Origin: Corticium candelabrum
Taxonomy: Eukaryota; Porifera; Homoscleromorpha; Homosclerophorida; Plakinidae
DNA: 64,000 nt
Direction of reading: 5' to 3'
Assembly (NCBI RefSeq): GCF_963422355.1
Contig: NC_085091.1
Coordinates: 8,227,342 to 8,291,341, forward strand
The translations under genes were made by a program, and so were the position numbers. The notes beneath the pieces are model-generated. The model saw nothing but the letters and a program-made list of their open reading frames with translations. It was not told the DNA's origin and did no database searches. Positions 13,509 to 26,039 of this stretch are shown one piece after another (position 1 is the first letter of the stretch; the number at the start of each line of letters is the position of its first letter).

Positions 13509-14337
13509 CTGGATGGGTGGATGGCTGGCTGAGTGGCTATGTTGCTTAAAATGTGTTATGCTTCCAGGGAAGTTAAAATGGTTTGATCAGGGAGCACTAT
13601 TCCTGTCTGGTTGTTCATAGCAACCACAGACAATAGACAGCCAGCCAAACACAAAATCCCTTGAACAGTCTAATTCATGTTTGGTCTTGTTGGAAATGAA
13701 CAGAAACTTACCCATATCTATTGATTAAAGATCTCATTACTTGGTAATTACAGACTCTTTTAGTGGTGTTATGGAATTTGTGGTCACATGAATCGAAAGT
13801 CGCTTTGTGCAACAGATTTTACAAGTAGCATGCTTGGAAGCAAACTGACATCTAAATCCATAATACTTCATGACAAGTTGATGATTTCTTTGGAGGGTTT
13901 CTAGGTGTGGAGGCAAGGGTGTGATAACAGCTTCAGATACTACATGTAATGCTAACCTCAATGAGGTGTGTTTTCCAATTAAATTGTGCATGTTTATATG
14001 CTGTAGTAACCAGTTGTGTAGACTTAATTGCCACTCTTCCTACAATTGTTTCATATCTGAAGAGTGTTACTCCTTGAATACACAACTACATACAGTGCTG
14101 CCTCCACTACATACTGTGTCTTGACATATTGTTGGGTAAATTCATTAACATCAGGCGATAAAGAATGACATTGTAGTTGAAAATCTCTGTTACTGCTACC
14201 GATTGCTAATGACAAGGAGGAAGTCCTCACCATATATCTGGGTCACCCATCAATCAGTATCACCGCCATCAAATTAAACTGTAGTCTCAGCTGAGACACA
14301 TTTCTACACAAGATAGTTAAAACATTGTAACTAAGTT
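12911..14337. other. Intergenic stretch with (GT)n, no gene supported
   Basis: Holds a GT microsatellite (13439-13507) and a minus-strand open frame of 84 codons (13737-13991) with a cluster of cysteines. It has no recognisable domain, so I do not call it a gene. It lies 3' of the Venus kinase receptor. Confidence 0.4.
13439..13507. repeat. (GT)n microsatellite
   Basis: About 34 GT units followed by GGCTGGATGG minisatellite-like sequence, 3' of the Venus kinase receptor gene. Confidence 0.95.
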
Positions 14338-17300
14338 TCATAAAGTAACAACAGATTGTACATCAAACAAAATAATAGAACTTGCCTTCAGTCTCGATTC
14401 TTGAAAGCTCACTCTAAGAGATGAGTAGCGATTAATACCTCTTTGACTGCCAGCTGCAGCCATAGCAAATTTTGAACTGTTACGCCTGAAGCTGGTAGGA
14501 TCAAGACTAATGCTGCTGCTTAGAGGGCGTTGAAGAGTTTTCTGATAAAGGAAACAATGCAGACATACAATGAAATTTAAACATTTGACCAGATCAACAC
14601 ACCCTTTTTGCAACTAGCGTCTCTGCAGACTTCCACTGCCAAGGCAGCTTGTATATATTATGAGCATCATTTTTTCCTTTCCGCCTTGACTGTGAAGATG
14701 AACCACGCATCCACCTTTCTTTGCTGTAACCCTGAAACGTTAAATGAAGTAACAATTTAAGTCAATACACAACCATCTGATTCTAACAGCTGTAGTGTCA
14801 GTAGCACTGATTATTTCTGGCTGGGCATCTGTGCAAGGCGTGAACATAAGTGAATGATCAGTCTTCTGCATGATGACGACAATATCATCTGGGCTTGCCC
14901 GCAAATTTGCAGAAGACCAGCACTTGTGTACAAGAGAACAGCTGCAAAATACCCAATACAGATTATCATCTGGTCACAAACTGAGTAAGAGAAATAGATT
15001 ACAATTCGGCTGGGCATGATGGGGGAAGATCAATTCTTAGACCATTAGGAACTTTCTCCACCACCTCATGATTAGAATAGCCTTGATATGGAAAGCCACC
15101 CATAGTAATGATTTCATACAGAAGAACACCAAAACTCCACACGTCACTCGCAAAAGTGAATAAACCATCGCACAATGACTCAGGTGCCATCCAACGAATA
15201 GGTAAGAGCCCTGAACCAATTAATAAGACTACATGACTAGTGGCTCTATGTTTACAAGACATCTGCCCTTACCCATTTTGCTGTATCTGTAGTAATCAGT
15301 TCCATCTCCAACCTCTCGTGTCATTCCAAAGTCTCCTAGCTTTGTTAATCTATTCAATGTCACCAAACAGTTTCTTGATGCAATGTCTCTGTAACATTAA
15401 GAATTAATGTAATCAAACAATAACATTGTTAAATACGTTTCTAAAGAGCAGTAAAATGACGCTATGAATGTGAAAGGCCATTAAAAGCAATACTATTTAC
15501 AACATAGTGCTTGGCAAGTTCTCACTTGTTACATTATTTAAGTGTATTGATGATACTACGTCGTAATCTAGACTACCTAGAAAGTCTGGGAAACAAGGCT
15601 TGTGAGTAATGCTTCCAATCACAGTATGTTTCAATCATCGCCCCAATGGCATTGTCAACGATTTTCTTCACCTTGCAGTCAATGGAGACACACAATCTGA
15701 CAGGTGCACAATGTACAATCTGCTTCTTATGTCCCGCTGCTAGTCACAAATTCAATGCTGAAAAGCCACCTTGCAGTGCAATCATTATTGTTCAAATAAA
15801 TGCCATCCCAACTGCTTTTTACTCACCCTATCATGTGTAGAATACTGTACATTAATTCTCTATTGACTAACATCAAGAATTCTCTACATTTTTAAGTTCC
15901 CGTAGACGCACAATCTTTCATTCCTCAATCACAATAGATTTTAAATAGCAGTATCACCAGACAATTATATAGATCTTAATTTTTGTTCTTGATAAATTAA
16001 GCAAAAGAAACGTGTAATGAAGCATAATACACTGTGCATATGTTCCTTACCTGTGAATGAGCTGCCTTGAGTGCAAATACTGGACACCTCTTACAACATC
16101 AGTTGCTATGTTGTACAAGTCCTCTGACTGTAAACTGTGCTAGAATATCATACACACAGCAAAAGTTTAATGTGAAAAATGTACACTCAATGAACTAGTT
16201 TAATATACCCTGTGTGACAACAGGTATGACTTCAAGTCTCCATAAACCATCAGCTCCATCACAATACAAATAGGTTCATCCTTAGTGCAGACACCCAATA
16301 GTGACACTATGTTGTCGTTCTTCAACTGCTTCATAGTTTGAGCTTCTTCCAAAAAAACTAACTGCAGAAAGCACAATCATTAACGACTCTATATACCCTC
16401 AACTCTACACAATTTGCACAGGTTTAAGAGTGAATTTGTACACTATAAGCATGAGGTCCAAACTATATTAGAGAATTGTTTATAATCTCTTCGCCATGCA
16501 CAAGACACCTAGTATGGTAAAAGATTTATTGGTTCCTCTTGCTAAAATTGTTGACCTATTCATAGCTGTTTACAGCTCAGCGCTTGCTTGGTTGTGCAGA
16601 AACAAAGTTGATTTTGATGTTAATTTATTAAATACTTTTCAAATCAAAGTGCACAACATATACGTTTGTCGCATGTTTGCTAGTGTATTTGCTGGTTGCT
16701 ACGATGTTTCCATTTATACAACCCCTCAGCATTACATTGCTGTGCAGCTCCTTTCCCCACATGACAGTCATCCTATCATCAAACCATGTGACATGTTATC
16801 GTTTCCCTACCATACATTAACTTAGTACCAGATAAACAATAGAGCTTATAGTCTTACATGACTACAACATAAAATCAGTAGTGTGGGTCTACCAAACAAA
16901 CCACAACTACATACTGAATATACATGTATTGGTTATCGTATGATGGCGTGCTATATGGCTTTTACCAGCATGAGGGGCAGGGCTATAACCCTGCTCCAAG
17001 TGCCAGTAACAGCCATGTAGCATGCTAATCGTACAATAAATTATTTATACCATGATCACATGATGTGTAAGTATCGTGACAGTGTGATAAGAACCGGAAG
17101 TAACTTATTGCACACTTGCCATGCAATATGTCTTAGCACCACCTCAATATGAGCTTGTGACTGGTCGCACATCACGTGACCATGGCATTTATATATTTGC
17201 TATGTTAATGAATATAGTATTATACCTTTTCCTCGGCATCTGCTTCTGGCCTGAGTGTCTTTATTGCTATTGGAGTTCTGTCCTCACCATCCACTACCCC

Positions 17301-18250
17301 AACACCTTCCCCTCCATACACGGCTCCAAAGCAACCTTCACCCAGCTTACGATTTAACTTCAATTTGGTTCGAGGAATTTCAAACTCATCCAAAAACAAC
17401 AAGGTAGACCGTCGTGTCATTCCATGATCAAAGAGCCCTAATTCTAGCATCCTCTTTTTGGTTAATGCATACTTTCTACGATAGCTTTATCAAGAAATCG
17501 AAACAAACGCAAACATGATACTGCAAGCGCATTAAAGGCATTTAATAGAATTTCATACATCATGAATAGAATGATCAAGATGAAAAAGACAACAGCAAAT
17601 GCTGAAATAAGGAATGCTAATATTACACGTACATCATGAGTGAAACAGAAGAAATCAAAGTACCTGCAGAAGAAACCAGAGCAACTGCATATGCACACCC
17701 GTCTAGCCATGCTGCAAGCGCATCAAGTCTGTTACAATGATATGTCTCTTCAATAACATATAATCACACACAATTAATTACATTTAACACAGAAGTAAGT
17801 ATCTGTACATCTTACGAAACGCCTGACTCCCATCTGGCACTTTCTTCCCACAAAACTTATCCCAGTTAATGTTTTGATGAGGATTCATTTGCACATGTCG
17901 AGGGGTAATGTTGTAATAACCAATGTCTTTAAAGTCATCATTTACAAACTGGCTTATTACAGATAAAGTTGTTCTTCGAGTGTTGCTTTCAAAATCAACA
18001 TACCCTGATATTCCATGAAACTGAACTTCCTTAGACATAATGTCCTTTAGTCTCAAACTGCAAAAATAACACACATACATGCACATGAATACACATTATG
18101 GACATAGATACAGTATAGAGGTACGTCCATGCATGCACACATGACAGCGACAGTAAGAGGAAATCAACATATAGTCAAAGAAACAATATACGTCACTTTC
18201 AACGGTGTTGTCATTTCACTCAATAATTATTATAAACACGTGTGTGCATG

Positions 18251-18344
<94 letters not shown>

Positions 18345-19141
18345 CGTGTTCAAGCTGCTGAAGTCAAGAGACAGTGTTGTAAGCAACAACGACAACAACA
18401 TTCAACCATCTACCATCAATCCATCTCTACAGTGTCCAACGTGTTACCTATCTTGCAGCTCGAAAGCAGGCCTCGTGTGTCACAAATCCAACATAAGAGA
18501 CATTGAAGGTGTCATCACCAAAAAAAGCGGTGAACATACCATCATATATTGGATTGCCTGTACAAACCATGGATCGCCAATACAAACCATGCATACCTGA
18601 CCCTAACCTTAACCTTGACTCTAACCCTAATGAAAGGGAGCACTAACAGTGCTGAACCCTAGGCGGGAAATTGACCCCTTTCCAGTTCCGGGTACTTTGG
18701 TTGTACAGTAGAATTAGCAATGTGCTTCCAAACGCACTGCAAAGCAGGAAACTTGTCTAAGCGTGTGTTCCTAGAACACCCAAAGGTTGATTTTAGCCTC
18801 ATCAATGAGGCACAGGTGTACTACTCCAATAGCAACAACGTCTAGGGTTTAACAACACCAAACAGTTGCTGCACATGTATACTGGCGTACTGTACTTGCA
18901 AGCATGCACAAATTAACCACGTGCACGTCACTAAAATTTTAGATCCCAAAACTTAGTTATACTGTACCAGTGAATGCACGTTATACATTCCAAATTAAAG
19001 TTGTCTACCTGGTCGTTTCCGTCAAGTCGAGTCGGAATTTCCATCCAGTCGCTACTTGTGGTGAGACAACTACTATAACCCTCGCTACGCCTAGGGTTAA
19101 AAACTAGAAATCCACAGTTTGTCCATATCCACGCTTTGCAC

Positions 19142-19234
<93 letters not shown>

Positions 19235-22200
19235 GGCATATGTAAGATTGTATCCCATCAAAGTAGCCAAAGACAGTGAGAAGGTCGTCACTGATTACAG
19301 TGCATTGACATTCCATCATCATATGCAAGAAGTAAAAAGTCAACTACTGGGTGTATTCAAACACAATCTGATTTTCTACCTTGCTTTGTCGTTGTCCACA
19401 TTAATAAAATCGAGTCTATTCCCATCTTCAAGATACTGATCCAAAGCAATGGCCCATGTTATCATAGCGTCATATGTGTATGTAGCATAGTCTCCTCGAA
19501 CTAACACCTCTTCTTCTTTTAGTTTTTTCTTTTCCTTCAGTTCATTCTCATATTTCTACAGCAAATCACATCACATCACACACTCACTGATGCATAAATC
19601 TAACTGTATTACTTTCAGATATGATACATAATCAGATTTCCATTGGCCCACTGTTGTCATCCCACCTGCAATCAGGCTGCTGTTTTGTTCTGAAGTGTAA
19701 AACTGGTTTTTCACCGCGAAATAGCCATCAATGGCCTCTTTTACGTCCTCTGGTGTGCAATTTGTTAGATTAATTTCATGTCTACATGAGCCTCCCTTAT
19801 ACCAATCAAAGTCGTACCAACCTGGTAGCACCCACACATAAGCCTTGCCAGATAAACATCTTGTCAGACCCTATAATTACATGCAATTGCTACAAGACGC
19901 AATGATATTTACCAAAAGATAACAAACTTGGTGTTTGGCTTCACACATTAAAGAAAGAGCATCACTCTCAATCACATTTGCAATGATGATTCTTATATCT
20001 TTGTCTTTCAGCTGTTTTACAACTGCACTTGAATTCCACTTTTCACCACTAGGGTAAGAATTAATCAGTGTTACTTCTTTCGAATCAAAAAAGGTATCAT
20101 CCGCTATGTCCTTCCAAAAAGTCTCAACTGAAAATTCGAAATAATCACTTTGGACAATAACAGCGAAACGTTTCCATTCATTCGCTTTCATGAAATCCAA
20201 CTGAGCCCGCTGGATGTGCTTTGCTTGTGGTGCTATTGTCAAGAAGTAAGGATAGTTTGTGCTACTTGCCAATTCAGAAGCCTCAGCTCCATACGAAAGG
20301 CTGATCAAATGATAATGTTTTGTTGACAATTTACTGATTGGTATTGCTGAACTAGAGCAACCAGGACCAATAAAACCAACCATCTGTTGCTTTTCACTTT
20401 CTAGTAGTATGCTCTCCATAAAAGAGCGTACTCCTTCAGCCAGGTTGCACTGTCCATCAAAGTACTTAACTGACAGCTGGTAACGTGTCCTATTATTGTT
20501 GATGGAATCCCTTGCCATTTCAACTGCAGGACGAATGTTGTGACCTTGGCACCATGTGTCTCCACCAAAAGGTAGAATGACACTCAGTGTAATGTTTTCT
20601 TTGTCTATATATCAATCACACACAATCAATCATCAGCCTTGACAATTATAAGTTAAGTCCTTAATTTTTGTGACATTTAATTATGCATTCATTTGTTAGT
20701 AAATTACAAAATTTGAAAAGCAAACATGTACAGATATAGACAATCAAACCGATATCACCACCACACTATCACAAGCAAATTACAAGCAAGAAGTAGTTTA
20801 GATGCCTATGCATCAAACTGTTTAAGTAATATAAGTATCTCACATCATTTCACATTAGAGTCTACACAGCCTCTGCAGACTTGATGTAGTAAACTAGCTA
20901 AATTGCACCAACTCCATGCAGTCACTGTAATAAATGACTGAACATGTAATAAAGTCACAAGAGTGACTGTAGTAACTGCTGGTATACACACATCTTCTGG
21001 ACTGCATGTATATGTGTCGTAGCTACAGAGCAGGAGTTCCTGTATAGAGTGATTACTGCATAAGCCCACTGTCATCCATTTAGTTTACCAATAAAGCCTG
21101 AGTTTTCTTGTGCATAACCATACACGTAGCCTCTATCTAAATCTGGCAAAAAATGTTTGTAATGACCAATAGTTTTAGTTGATAATGCGTGTGAAAGTGT
21201 ATGCTTTTGTCAGCCACAATACTAACATTTCTAGTTTCCACTACCAAAATGTTTTGATCCAGAAGAGGTAGCTATTGCCTCAACAGTAAACACACAGTAA
21301 CAAAGGAATTCAGAGATGATAATATAGCAACCATGCACTCACATGCAATCACGTGGAAAACATTTATCTGTGTAAGATGAGCTCCTGCATGAACACGCTA
21401 ATTATTTTTAGACCCTATGCATAAGACTGCCACTCTAGGAGGAAGTCTAAGGGAAGTCCAGGGGGTTAGGAAGTCTATCTCCACAGGCTCTCAATACATT
21501 TGCCGTGATAGTGACTACCATAAGTGACACAAATGTTTAAAATTTCTTTCAGTTTGTAGTTTGATTATAGCTAAGAGAAAATTTATGTAATGATAATTAA
21601 GTACATTGAATGTATACAGTTTTTAAACCAGGGTGAAGCTTAGTAACAGTTTCTAACGCCTTGAAGAGAACAATATGTGCTGTATCTATAGATAAGTAGG
21701 CAATCAGAGGAAATAGAATTTAATAACCACGCCCATTTCCCACTTTTCTCTGACTTCTTCTCTACAAAATGCTGCATCAGCATATATCTACACATCCTGC
21801 TCGTGGGAATCTTTGTAGTTTGGTGTCCAGACCTATAAATAGTAGAGTTGCTTGCTTACCGTAGCTATAGACGTATTCTGGAAGCCTTTGGCTTACAAAA
21901 CTTCTAGATTTACAGTAGCCTAGACTAGATGTTCCTACCTATGAATTAGGCTGCATGGCATGCATGCAGTCTTGATCTCTAGCATCCATGCTCAACTGAA
22001 CTCACTTACCTACGAGCTAGCTATATCTAAACCAACATATGAAAGTGAGTGAGGGTAGCCACTCTCGGTAAAACATGCAACTGGTAGACTAACCTGCAGC
22101 TGGAATAGCAGTAGATCTGGAAATAGTAAAACATGAAAAAGAACTGAAGAATGTAACCTGCAGTAACAGCTTGAACAACCCACGTACAGGCATCCTTACT

Positions 22201-22338
22201 AGGGCGACAACTGAGAGAAGCAACGGTAGTGCAGCGAGTATAATTCGGCTGATGTATTTCCGGTAACCGGTTGCTGCTCCGCCAATCAGAGCAACTAAAA
22301 ACACCCTACTGGGTGGAACTGTTACTGTCACGCATTGC
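14338..22338 (-). CDS. Venus kinase receptor: GABA-B-like Venus flytrap ectodomain plus tyrosine kinase
   Basis: Single-pass receptor tyrosine kinase, probably gated by a small ligand such as an amino acid. Exons in order: possible signal-peptide exon from ATG 22338; about 21090-21155; 19908-20606; 19610-19869; about 19382-19553; 17815-18056; 17664-17704; TM exon to about 17564; 17220-17485; about 16211-16360; 16050-16132; 15272-15388; 15010-15212; about 14765-14941; 14612-14735; and a last exon ending at 14338. The Venus flytrap lobe shows [26 protein letters not shown] and [16 protein letters not shown] as in GABA-B receptors. One helix ([15 protein letters not shown]) is followed by YRRKY. 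The kinase has [33 protein letters not shown], twin tyrosines in [10 protein letters not shown] and [10 protein letters not shown], closest to insulin-receptor-type kinases. All catalytic residues are present. The phases of the joined exons agree from 21.1 kb downward; the first exons and start codon are uncertain. The 3' tail is basic and serine-rich. Confidence 0.85.
16925..17190. repeat. Dispersed repeat copy 1 (MITE-like), in a Venus kinase receptor intron
   Basis: About 265 bp that recurs at 28371-28632. Both copies contain a small palindrome (GCTATATGGCTTTT and its complement around a GAGGGGC loop), TTTATACCATG, and end in TGTGACTGGTCGCAC followed by GTGACCATGG. It is non-coding. Confidence 0.65.
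18253..18341. repeat. (TG)n microsatellite
   Basis: About 44 TG units in an intron of the Venus kinase receptor. It is opposite in orientation to the (AC)n tract 800 bp away. Confidence 0.95.
18598..18632. repeat. Telomere-like CCCTAA tract
   Basis: Degenerate CCCTAACC units (CCCTAACCTTAACC then CTAACCCTAA). It is a short interstitial copy of the animal telomere motif. Confidence 0.5.
19144..19231. repeat. (AC)n microsatellite
   Basis: About 44 AC units in the same receptor gene. With the (TG)n tract at 18253-18341 it forms two complementary arms. Confidence 0.95.
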
Positions 22339-22350
22339 ATAAAAACAACC

Positions 22351-22404
22351 AAGTGGCTAGAGAGCCGGTACCGGTCCCGGAAGCGGAGGACTTGGAGTGC
22401 CGGT
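22351..22404 (+). repeat. Left copy of a 54-bp inverted repeat
   Basis: Starts AAGTGGCTAGAGAGCCGG and ends GGAGTGCCGGT. The reverse complement of 33630-33683 matches over all 54 bases with one mismatch. It lies 13 bp upstream of the candidate start codon of the Venus kinase receptor and at the edge of the transposon-derived region. Confidence 0.85.
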
Positions 22405-22417
22405 GTCACGATAAAAA

Positions 22418-22812
22418 GTGTCCCCCTACAAAGTGTCCCCCTACAAAAAGTGTCCCCCTACAAAAAGTGTCCCCCTACAAAAAGTGTCCCCCTACAAAAA
22501 GTGTCCCCCTACAAAAAGTGTCCCCCTACAAAAAGTGTCCCCCTACAAAAAGTGTCCCCCTACAAAAAGTGTCCCCCTACAAAAAGTGTCCCCCTACAAA
22601 AAGTGTCCCCCTACAAAAAGTGTCCCCCTACAAAAAGTGTCCCCCTACAAAAAGTGTCCCCCTACAAAAGTGTCCCCCTACAAAAAGTGTCCCCCTACAA
22701 AAAGTGTCCCCCTACAAAAGTGTCCCCCTACAAAAGTGTCCCCCCTACAAAAAGTGTCCCCCTACAAAAAGTGTCCCCCTACAAAAAGTGTCCCCCTACA
22801 AAAAGTGTCCCC
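22418..22812 (+). repeat. Tandem array of a 17-bp unit (GTGTCCCCCTACAAAAA)
   Basis: About 23 head-to-tail units, almost without point changes. The only variation is the length of the A run (4 or 5) and one extra C. The array encodes repeating peptides in all frames, but there is no gene signal. It follows directly on the 54-bp inverted repeat. Looser GTGTCCCC-containing repeats also occur near 60.0 kb. Confidence 0.95.
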
Positions 22813-22977
22813 CCCCGGACACAATTTGTCGGCAGTACGTGACAAATACCGTCCGCCTGCAAAACGTGTCCCCCATGAAAAATTGTGTAGTGGACGTGAA
22901 CTACCAAATGAGTGAGTGTTTTGATGACATTTGATGCTATAACGTCTGTGTCTGCGCACACACGCGCTTGGTGTGGT

Positions 22978-22978
<1 letters not shown>

Positions 22979-23050
<72 letters not shown>
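22979..23050. repeat. (GT)n microsatellite
   Basis: About 36 GT units between the 17-bp array and the Ginger-like pseudogene. Confidence 0.95.
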
Positions 23051-23057
<7 letters not shown>

Positions 23058-23275
23058 TCAAGTTTAGTAAAAATAAAGGTTACTGGTATACCATTCTATT
23101 ACCATTTTCCAAGACATCCTAGTAATACCTATATACTAGTACTCTGTGCAACCTGTTAGGGGCTCATGAAGACTTCAGACCAGACAACACTTGTTTGTTT
23201 ACTAAGTTTCAACAATTTTCATAACTAGACTCACTATTTCCATAACTAGATGAGCAGCAGAACTGTTCATATGAG

Positions 23276-24984
23276 CTATTCTCTACAATTTGGGCAGCAA
23301 AATATCTTCCCATGTTTGTTGCAAGCAACACACTTAAAGTGATACCATTCTTGGCAATTATCACATTGTACCATTTGCTGTCCAAAACACTCAGTTTGCC
23401 TGCATATACAATATACACGAAATCGAACTACGGAGGGTTTACACTTTCTGACAGATGCTGTCTTGCCAAAATACCTTGGAAAAGGAGTTATATTTCCTTT
23501 ACATAAACAAGACAATAGGTGCTCCCTCATCTCTGCTTGGACGTAGTTTATATTTTGTGGGTCAACTCCAGCTGCAATGTCAAATGCAAAAGCTACTGCA
23601 AAAGGCCACAGTCGCTTGGTCCTTTTTGCTGTTGGACTGCTTCAATAGAGACTTTCATTTCTGTCTGATCGGTTTGATATATTGAAGCAATCTGTTGCTT
23701 CAGTTGCCCTGACAGTTTATATCGAACTAAACTATCATATATATGAACATTTCCCTCCTCATCACTTGATGTTGTTAGCCAGTGATTGTGGACATGGTGT
23801 ATCTGAATAGAATTGTGAGTGGCAACTTCGAAATGCAGTCATTGCAATAACAGCGTGTTTTGAAAGCTTTTTTTCCCTGAAAACTGTTGCTTCAGCAACT
23901 GCTGTGCTGCATTGATGATGGTATCATCAAGCCATTCACCATATCTTTTTAGAATATCCAAATTGCACTGCAGCTTTGGCTGTGGTTGCTGTTCTCTCTT
24001 CTTCTCCTGTTGTTGTTGTTGTTGTTGTTGTTGTGTCTGTTGTTGTTGTAGTAGTTGTTGTGTCTGTTGTTGTTGTGTCTGTTGTTGTTGTGTCTGTTGT
24101 TGTTGCATCTGTTGTTGTTGTTGTTGTTGCTGTGTCTGCTGTAGTTGTTGTTGTTGTTGTTCTTGTTGTCGATGTTGCTGTTGTTCACCAAATGACTAAT
24201 GAACATAGCACAACTATTTATGGTTACTGTAGAGTGTACAAATTGTGATTGAAAGCAAACGTAACAAAAAATTGATGTAAGCAATTTACTATAACTTAAT
24301 TTATCTAGAGTTAATCTGTTGGTTTGTTTGTGTGTCTGTCTATCTGTTTTCCGTCTCATTTGAAAACAGTAGTTGAAAGTGCGCCATGCAGGTACACTAT
24401 ATGTAATACCTAGCGATTAGTTTTACACTAATCTAACCTGATCGTAAACATACAAAGTCATTGTTAGCCAGTAAAATCGTTCCTCAATCTTTTGTAGAGT
24501 TTTTCTTCTGCCAAAGTGTCCTCCATGAGGAGAGTCATGGCAATTCTTGAATACTTGCAGTTTTTGGTCTTCTGTAAAGAGAACCACTCTATGTTGGTTC
24601 TTTTTGGCACCAACATAAAACAGTTGATCTCCTAGTGGAAAAGTGGAAAAGATAAAATTTATATAAGTCAATATTTCCCACCTAGTAGAGCCTTACACCA
24701 ATAATTATGCAATTTAGAAATTTCAGTTATTAATTAATTAATTAAATTATTTATTAATTAATTAAACAATGAAAAATGTGCCGAATAAATTTTTAGATTA
24801 GTAGACAATGCAATAATGTTTAGTGCAGATAATTTAGATTCTAGATCTTACCTTCAAGAGCAAACGATTCTGCCAACCTTCGTAATCGTCGCTTTTGGTC
24901 CTTAGTCCTGATAGAATGATCGTAAACTCCACTCCTTAGGTAAGCCTTCACGCAGGCAAGATGTTCTTCACGAGAAAGTGACAT
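23276..24984 (-). pseudogene. Ginger1-like transposon gene without a DDE core: H2C2 finger, poly-Q, Ulp1-like protease, PHD finger
   Basis: Exon 24852-24984 (ATG 24984, MSLSREEHL) and exon about 24440-24633 together encode the integrase N-terminal part, with GGHFGRRKTLQKIEERFYW, the H2C2 zinc-binding type. Next should come the DDE integrase core, but the model passes within about 240 bp to a glutamine-rich exon (24190 down to 23870) and LKRYGEWLDDTIINAAQQLL. An Ulp1/C48-like protease follows, with HHVHNHWLTTSS (catalytic His region), HIYDSL and GPSDCG (Cys/Gln region). The end is a PHD finger (YCICRQTE, CDNCQEWYHFKC, CPNC) and stop at 23276. The frame is broken by an in-frame TGA (23839-23841) and a one-base shift near 23600. 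Ginger1 transposases are known to combine a Gypsy-like integrase with OTU or Ulp1 proteases. Lack of the core and the breaks argue for a decayed copy. Confidence 0.7.
24009..24185 (-). repeat. CAA/CAG trinucleotide tract encoding poly-glutamine
   Basis: TTG/TTGTCTG repeats on plus; on minus this reads Q runs broken by T, part of the Ginger-like pseudogene. The tract may have grown by replication slippage. Confidence 0.85.
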
Positions 24985-26039
24985 GCGGCGGACAGTTTCT
25001 TACCGGAATTGGCGCGTAACAATGGGCATCCGCATTGTCACAAAGCGGACAGTCTGTGTAGGGGGATGGAATTTGTTGCTACACCTGTAATTTGCACGTG
25101 ACCCATACCCCGGATTTCTGCTAACGTGCGTACTGAGTTCATTGTCACATTATCGTATTATGTTATGGATGCGGTGATGGAGTGTACGTGCACGCGTTCT
25201 TGAACATACATAGCTAGTCTAGTCGTTTTCAATAGAAGGAGCACCTAGTTTTGAAGTGTTCATTGCGTGACTACCGAAACCGAGTCTCACGTAATTTGGA
25301 TACAAAGAACAAGTTTTGAAATGTATTTCACATGGTGCGACAGAGTTAAAAGCTGTGTTGTATGACTGTGATTGTAGTAATAAATGTACTAATTAATCAA
25401 TTAATTAATTAATTAGTGACTGTGTTGACTGTCTAAGCTAAATATATTGGCTTTATTAGCTAGTTAATAATTGATTGCTATGTAGTTGTTGAACTTTACT
25501 TTAGAGATTTGTAGTTAGTTAGGTATCCTATATGCATGTGCTGTATAACCGGTTATTTCTGTGATCATGATATTCCTGCGAATTCTGCGAAGAAATCAGA
25601 TTCATGGAGTGCACAAATAAAATTTGCAAATATTTATGTTTATCTTCGAGTCCCAGGAGTCATGTTGCGACACATGTACATGCATGTGTACATATGTGTA
25701 CCAGTAACTGCCTTCCTGGTTGGAATGCAGAAATTTAATTCGCAGCTAAAACTTTTGTCTAGATTCTCAAATTGCAGTAATAACCGGTTATATGGTATAT
25801 AGGTAGGTAGGTAGGTAGGCAGGTGCATACATAGGTAGGTAGATTATCATTTTAGTTCTTATGTCACTGTGGTTTGAAGAGAGTAAAAAGATACTGGTAA
25901 AATAGCATTACATGATTCTGTCATCTGCTTTGCCAGATCTTGCTCTTAATATATAGTCAAACAACACTGCATAGCTTGCACATAATACACACACGTGTCT
26001 AATTTACATAGCAACGGTTGCCTCTACAGCCAGTTTATC
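24985..26039. other. Intergenic stretch between the two transposon-derived genes
   Basis: Contains a (TAGG)n-like run near 25801-25850 and several TTAATTAATTAA runs. No open frame with a recognisable domain is present. The promoter of the Ginger-like gene should lie just above 24984. Confidence 0.4.

Noticed and set aside
13737-13991. 84-codon minus frame with several cysteines
   Set aside because: No known domain, no neighbouring exon that joins in phase, and the Venus kinase receptor already ends upstream of it.
22335-22934. Long open frames rich in KCPPTKSVPLQ across the 17-bp array
   Set aside because: They come from the tandem repeat being open in all frames; there is no splice, domain or codon signal.
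22979-23050. Regular repeats considered as a CRISPR-like array or satellite
   Set aside because: Simple dinucleotide repeats without spacers in a eukaryotic sequence.
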